45,996 nucleotides of DNA from CAIOYC01 sp964243985 (GTDB lineage Bacteria; Pseudomonadota; Alphaproteobacteria; Caulobacterales; Caulobacteraceae). This document shows, piece by piece, positions 42,251-45,996 of the stretch. Positions within the stretch are counted from its first letter, which is position 1, and each line of letters opens with the position of its first letter. The notes below the pieces were generated by a model. The model searched no databases, was not told the origin of the DNA, and saw nothing but the letters and a program-made list of their open reading frames with translations. Where the stretch lies: assembly GCA_964243985.1 (NCBI GenBank), contig CAXTHJ010000016.1, positions 1 through 45,996 of the forward strand. The letters are read 5' to 3'. The translations under genes and the position numbers were made by a program.

Positions 42251-42999
42251 GGTCGTTCGATGAAGATTTCAGTGGGCCGGCTCGTCAGGGCGGCGAGTTC
42301 CTGCGGGATGAGAAACGCCTCTTCGGCGTCGAAGATCAGGTCGGTTGTCTGCGTCCTATGGCAGGCGAGCGCCCGCTGGCGCAGCGGCGCGAACGCGGCG
42401 CAGTCCAGGCGCCACACCCGTTCACGGTCTCGCGCGACAGCGACCGCCTCGTCCTTCCAGCCCCACACCATGTAATCCAGGCGTCGAAGCCCATTAGGCC
42501 GCCTTAGCGCCAAGGCGTCGGCGACGCCGCTCGCCGCCTCGTGATCGCAGTGGCTTTCTCCGCGCCGAGGCGCCCAGATGCTGTTGGGAGAGAAGGTATC
42601 GCACCAAGCCGAGAGCCTTTTCAGGTCGAACTCATAGTCGGCCGTTGTCGGGCTGAGCGGCGCGGCGTCGGGCCAATCCATGAATATGACCTGCTGAGGT
42701 TCGACCCCCAAGACCGCCAGGGCCGCCAGAGCTTCGCTGCGTCGGGTGCGGGCCAGGCGATCTGGCGGCCATAGCGGGGAATTGCGGTGAGACGCCGACC
42801 CGTCGGTCAGGAAAATCACCCTCGGCCGCAGCCCCTCCCCCGCCGCGACCGCAAGCAATCCCCCGCAGCCTAGGGTCTCGTCATCTTGGTGCGGCGCCAG
42901 GATCACCATGGGAGACAGCGTGCGCAGCTCTTCCGCAGTGAGTTTTTGGGAGCGTTTGTTGAGGCCGGCCCACGCGCCCGCGCCGACCGCGGTCACCAC
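42247..42999 (-). CDS. PIG-L family N-deacetylase
   Basis: 250 residues from GTG 42997-42999, overlapping the end of the acyl-CoA dehydrogenase gene. MVILAPHQDDETLGCGGLLA holds the zinc motif PHxDDE; the second zinc ligand is in APRRGESHCDHEAA. PIG-L/LmbE enzymes hydrolyse N-acetyl from GlcNAc derivatives. Middle gene of the minus-strand operon; probably exposes an amine for the NodS-like methyltransferase. Confidence 0.88.
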   Translation of the reverse strand: MVTAVGAGAWAGLNKRSQKLTAEELRTLSPMVILAPHQDDETLGCGGLLAVAAGEGLRPRVIFLTDGSASHRNSPLWPPDRLARTRRSEALAALAVLGVEPQQVIFMDWPDAAPLSPTTADYEFDLKRLSAWCDTFSPNSIWAPRRGESHCDHEAASGVADALALRRPNGLRRLDYMVWGWKDEAVAVARDRERVWRLDCAAFAPLRQRALACHRTQTTDLIFDAEEAFLIPQELAALTSRPTEIFIERP

Positions 43000-44117
43000 A
43001 ACGGATCGTCCGTCCAGCAGTCCTTAACGATGAAGGCCCGGGCCGCCCGGTCGCGCGCCTGGTCCGGCACGGGTTGGCGCAGGTAGAGGGCCAGGTCGCG
43101 GCACGCCTGATCCATCGGATTATCTTCGAAAAAGGCTTTGGTGCCGACGGTTCTGGCCGCCGCCTCCATCACCTCCAGCCCCGCTTTCTCGACCAGGCCG
43201 CGAGTCATAAGGACAAAGGCGATGTCGTCCGCGCCGCACGTCGGACTTTCAGCTCTCGCCGCCGCCTCGCGAACCCAAAGGTAGGCCGACCGCACGCTCG
43301 CCAGCGTCTCGCCGAAACGGGCGGCGGCCACGGCGGCGACTTCGGGCGCGGCGGCAAGATGGTCCCGCAGCAGGGTCAAGACCCGCTCCACTCCGCCAAG
43401 CTGCACGGCTGTGAACCGCCAGGCGCCGGCGGAGAACCTCGGTTCGCGGATGTAGTCTCCCGGCCGGCCCAAGGTAGTGGCCTGGTCCACCGGCAAGCCT
43501 GTCAGATCGTAAAGGCCGCTGCAGGTCGCCCGCATGCCCCGCACGCGCCAGGCCGATAGATCCGCCCGGGTAGCGTCGGCTCCGTCTGCAATCACCATCT
43601 GGCGTTGGCCGTCTTGCCCGGTCGCGGTGACGATCACGCGATCGATGAAACCGGCGCCGGTGGCATAGGATTTGGAGCCGCTCAGTGTCGCCTTTTGGCC
43701 GGAGGATGTGATTTTCACCCCCAGCGCAGGTTCGGTGTTCCAGACGCCGAACAACCGGCCATCCGAAAGATCGGTCCGAAGCGCGCGGCGCTGCGCATCG
43801 TCGCCATACCAACCCACTAGCTTGGCGCCGTTTACGTGGCCCTCAAAAACCCGGCCGAGGCTCAAGTTGGCGCGACCGATCAGCCTTAAGGCCTGCATCA
43901 GCTCGTGCGGACTCTGATCGTCCGTCGCGAACAGCTGGAGTGCGCCGATGTCTCGCAAGAGCGCCACATCAGCCTCGGGGAAGGCGCCCGCCTGGTCGAG
44001 TTGAGAGGCGCGTTGCTGGATTTCGTTCGCGTTAGCTTGCAAGTCGTCGATCACCGTCGCCGGTGTTCTGATCCGCGCCGTCCGCACGCTCGATGCGACC
44101 ACGGGCCTAAAGATCAT
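42993..44117 (-). CDS. Acyl-CoA dehydrogenase family protein
   Basis: 374 residues from ATG 44115-44117. The layout is that of acyl-CoA dehydrogenases: N-terminal helices (LLRDIGALQLFATDDQSPHE), middle beta domain (FGVWNTEPALGVKITSSGQK, LSGSKSYATGAGFIDRVIVT), C-terminal helical bundle (FGETLASVRSAYLWVREAAA, VMEAAARTVGTKAFFEDNPM). Loops are divergent and the usual catalytic Glu is not obvious, so it may be a flavin oxidase-like member rather than a beta-oxidation enzyme. It heads the operon with PIG-L and NodS-like genes. Confidence 0.8.
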   Translation of the reverse strand: MIFRPVVASSVRTARIRTPATVIDDLQANANEIQQRASQLDQAGAFPEADVALLRDIGALQLFATDDQSPHELMQALRLIGRANLSLGRVFEGHVNGAKLVGWYGDDAQRRALRTDLSDGRLFGVWNTEPALGVKITSSGQKATLSGSKSYATGAGFIDRVIVTATGQDGQRQMVIADGADATRADLSAWRVRGMRATCSGLYDLTGLPVDQATTLGRPGDYIREPRFSAGAWRFTAVQLGGVERVLTLLRDHLAAAPEVAAVAAARFGETLASVRSAYLWVREAAARAESPTCGADDIAFVLMTRGLVEKAGLEVMEAAARTVGTKAFFEDNPMDQACRDLALYLRQPVPDQARDRAARAFIVKDCWTDDPLW

Positions 44118-44540
44118 GGGCTTTCCGGAGCGGGAGACCCGCGTTGTAACCAGCTCAAAAGCATTGTCCCTGCTCCCCGCTGGCGCTTAACGCCCGATAA
44201 GCGCGAGCGATCCATGCTCGGTGCAGAACTATGCTGACTCTACAACCGAAGATCGAGTTGCTGACGGGCAGAACATTGAATTGCTCGGCGACAAACTTAG
44301 AAAGATCGATGGGCGGCAAAAGTTCCCCAATGCAGACTGCGCCGCTTGCTCGTTACTGTCGGATCGCAGACATAAGCTTTGAGTGTTCAGTATAGCTGAG
44401 CTTAAGTTACGCTTGCTGAAAGTTCTTCTGGAACGGTCATCCCTTTACCGTATTTCCTACCTCGCCTAGCCGTCATCAGGAGACGGGAGGAAAAACACTT
44501 TTATCGGCCGCGCGTCGGCCTGTCACACGAGGGCAAGACG
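44118..44540. other. Intergenic region before the stress-type genes
   Basis: 423 bases without a gene. GGAAC at 44430-44434 could be an EcfG-type -35, but the nearest CGT (44449) is only 14 bases away, which is too close. A/T-richer sequence around 44380-44460 is the likely promoter zone for 44541. Confidence 0.3.
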
Positions 44541-45152
44541 TTGACTCAAACCATCACAGGGCTGTTCGACCGCTATGAAGACGCCCGGCTCGCCGTGGAA
44601 GATCTTGAGGCGGCCGGCGTACCGCACGAGCATATCAGCATCGTCGCGAACGATGCGCACGGCGAACACACCAAGGCCGCAGAAATGGCTGACGAAGCCA
44701 AGGAAGACGCGGGCAAAGGCGCCGGCATTGGCGCAGCCGTGGGCGGCGTCGGCGGTCTCCTCGCGGGGATCGGCCTTCTGGCCATTCCGGGGCTTGGTCC
44801 CGTGGTCGCCGCCGGCTGGCTGGTCTCCACAGTTGTTGGAGCGGTCGGCGGCGCAGTCGTCGGCGCAGCGGCCGGGGGCCTTGTCGGCGCCCTGACCAAG
44901 GCCGGCGTGCCGGAGGAGGACGCAAACGTCTACGCTGAGGGCGTCCGGCGCGGCGGAACGCTGGTGAGCGCCAAGGTGGAGGAGGTCCACGCCGCGACCG
45001 CCCAATCGATCCTAAACGGCGAGCGATCGGTGGATATCGCCGGCCGTCGCTCGATCTACCGCGAAGAAGGCTGGTCGAGCTTTGACGACACCGCTGCGCC
45101 CTACACTGTGGAAGAGGTGCTGGTCGAGCGCGCCCGCTACGACCGCACTTGA
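44541..45152 (+). CDS. Glycine-zipper general-stress protein (YflT-like N-terminus)
   Basis: 203 residues from TTG 44541, with GAGGG upstream. Residues 1-50 (ITGLFDRYEDARLAVEDLEA, HISIVANDAH) match the general-stress YflT-type fold. Residues 60-120 form two long Gly/Ala-rich hydrophobic segments (GIGAAVGGVGGLLAGIGLLA, GAVGGAVVGAAAGGLVGALT) of the glycine-zipper type, membrane-inserting or self-associating. The C-terminus (GWSSFDDTAAPYTVEEVLVE) is soluble. Common in alphaproteobacterial stress regulons. The next gene starts 25 bases on. Confidence 0.8.
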   Translation: MTQTITGLFDRYEDARLAVEDLEAAGVPHEHISIVANDAHGEHTKAAEMADEAKEDAGKGAGIGAAVGGVGGLLAGIGLLAIPGLGPVVAAGWLVSTVVGAVGGAVVGAAAGGLVGALTKAGVPEEDANVYAEGVRRGGTLVSAKVEEVHAATAQSILNGERSVDIAGRRSIYREEGWSSFDDTAAPYTVEEVLVERARYDRT

Positions 45153-45177
45153 ACGCTCGCCTTCAAAGGACAACCTC

Positions 45178-45786
45178 ATGAAAACCATCTCCATCTCGAC
45201 GCTCGCCCTCATCGCCGCTCTTGGACTGGCGGGCGGCGCGTTCGCTCAGGATCCCCCTTCCGGCGGCCCGGATGCCAAGGGCAATGCGCCGATCAAGCAC
45301 GTCCACACGGTCAACGACGGCACGGCCAAGAAGGGCGCGAACTCGTTTACCCAGAACGAGGCGCGCAAACACATCCTGAACTCCGGATACTCGGACGTTT
45401 CAGGACTGACCAAGGATAAGGACGGCGTATGGCGCGGAACGGCCACCAAGGACGGCTCCAGCCGATCGGTCGCGCTCGACTTTAAAGGCAACGTCTCCGA
45501 GGGCGTCCCTGCCCAAGCCGTCGGCGTCGCGCCGCCTATGGCCCAGCCAATGGGAAAATCCGCGACGACCGCAGCCAGCGCCCCCGCAACGGGGTCAACC
45601 GATATGGGCGCTGCTCCCACTCATCACGCCATGCACCGTCATCATCGGCGCCATCACCACCACCACCTGATGGCCAAGTGCGCTCACCCGGGTCCAAACG
45701 ACGTGGCGTGCAGCGGTCGAGACCGCAATATGAACGGCATCTCCGACAAGGAAGACCGTGCGCTAAAGGCTGGCGCTAAGCCCTAG
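45178..45786 (+). CDS. Exported PepSY-like, histidine-rich protein with EF-hand-like loop
   Basis: 202 residues from ATG 45178 with AAAGGA upstream; the frame is open from 45082 but inside the previous gene. Signal peptide MKTISISTLALIAALGLAGG cleaved near AFA-QD. A PepSY-like unit follows (QNEARKHILNSGYSDVSGLT, then WRGTATKDGSSRSVALDFKG), a linker, a cluster of 13 His among basic residues around 143-160, then two Cys and DRNMNGISDKED, which fits a calcium-loop pattern (D-x-N-x-N-G-x-x-D-x-x-D). It may bind metals in the periplasm; that is inference. Likely in one operon with 44541. Confidence 0.75.
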   Translation: MKTISISTLALIAALGLAGGAFAQDPPSGGPDAKGNAPIKHVHTVNDGTAKKGANSFTQNEARKHILNSGYSDVSGLTKDKDGVWRGTATKDGSSRSVALDFKGNVSEGVPAQAVGVAPPMAQPMGKSATTAASAPATGSTDMGAAPTHHAMHRHHRRHHHHHLMAKCAHPGPNDVACSGRDRNMNGISDKEDRALKAGAKP

Positions 45787-45803
45787 CACCACTGGCATTT
45801 TTT

Positions 45804-45831
45804 CGCCGGTCCTGCTTGCGTAGGGCCGGCG
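45804..45831 (+). terminator. Strong hairpin between 45786 and the DUF3597 gene
   Basis: CGCCGGTCCT and AGGGCCGGCG pair over ten positions (one G-T) around an eight-base loop, followed by ATCCTTTCC. Probably the terminator of the 44541-45786 unit. Confidence 0.6.
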
Positions 45832-45862
45832 ATCCTTTCCCCACAAAATAGGATTTTCGACG

Positions 45863-45996
45863 ATGGGCATCTTCGCCTCGATCATGGACAAGATCTTCCA
45901 CCGTGGCGCCGCACCCGCGGCTCCGCCGGCGGCGCAACCAGCGCCTCCCGCCGCAGCGCCTCAGGCCGCTGCTCCGGCTGCCGCCCCGCCGCCACA
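45863..45996 (+). CDS. DUF3597 family protein, 3' end outside window
   Basis: Starts at ATG 45863 with AGGA upstream and runs off the right edge after 44 codons. MGIFASIMDKIFHRGAAPAA and the following Ala/Pro-rich linker are typical of DUF3597 proteins, whose conserved C-terminal domain would follow outside the window. Function unknown; it is often near stress genes in alphaproteobacteria. Confidence 0.75.
   Translation, partial: MGIFASIMDKIFHRGAAPAAPPAAQPAPPAAAPQAAAPAAAPPP

Noticed and set aside
44430..44454. GGAAC as EcfG promoter of the glycine-zipper gene
   Set aside because: The CGTA that follows is 14 bases away; the consensus needs 16-17.
1..45996. CRISPR arrays, rRNA genes, complete insertion sequences
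   Set aside because: No regularly spaced repeats, rRNA-like sequence or intact transposase was seen.

Overview
High-GC alphaproteobacterial chromosome, most likely Caulobacteraceae (Caulobacter/Phenylobacterium type). This placement is inference from gene content: an ECF sigma/anti-sigma/CnrX-like cassette, NodT-type efflux, PaoABC, OtsBA, an FlmG-like TPR/GT41 transferase and a CtrA-like site. No rRNA gene or species marker is present.

Layout. 1-4161: lipoprotein end, Cys-rich exported protein, an ECF sigma / anti-sigma / periplasmic metal-sensor operon and a divergent GT-C membrane glycosyltransferase. 4267-9106: tRNA-Arg(ACG) followed by a 4.8-kb decayed genomic island bounded by a 14-bp repeat of the tRNA 3' end. 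It holds a C-terminally deleted tyrosine integrase, a truncated trypco2-like gene, a frameshifted HsdR tail, an unknown 340-aa protein and a small two-gene operon with a DUF6626-like protein. 9436-19635: surface-glycan or modified-sugar cluster (methyltransferases, DegT aminotransferase, Gfo/Idh oxidoreductase, ATP-grasp ligase, FkbM, desaturase, FlmG/SPINDLY-like GT41, PhyH dioxygenase). 19767-23537: giant hybrid sensor kinase with a periplasmic propeller. 24000-32367: aldehyde-oxidation block with intact PaoABC, a PDH-E1-like/transketolase-like enzyme and glutathione-dependent formaldehyde dehydrogenase, interspersed with three gene corpses (a short unknown protein, an E2 remnant, an frmB remnant). 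32522-36845: EmrA-EmrB-NodT tripartite efflux operon. 37014-45996: DUF2252, trehalose synthesis (otsB-otsA), a four-gene GT2/NodS-like/PIG-L/acyl-CoA dehydrogenase group, and stress-type small proteins (glycine-zipper protein, His-rich PepSY-like protein, DUF3597).

Most notable observation: the integrase frame at the left end of the island has no start codon between the tRNA and its body. At the right end, a start codon with a good AAGGAG ribosome-binding site opens a short frame (9055) that runs exactly into the att repeat in the matching phase. Joining the two ends, as in an excised circle, gives one continuous integrase ORF. The attachment site would thus lie inside the 5' end of int, so integration would decapitate the gene.

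Other points for follow-up are the operon-coupled glycan cluster with an unusual enzyme combination, paired repeats in front of the DUF6626-like gene, and intact enzymes flanked by remnants of their pathway partners.
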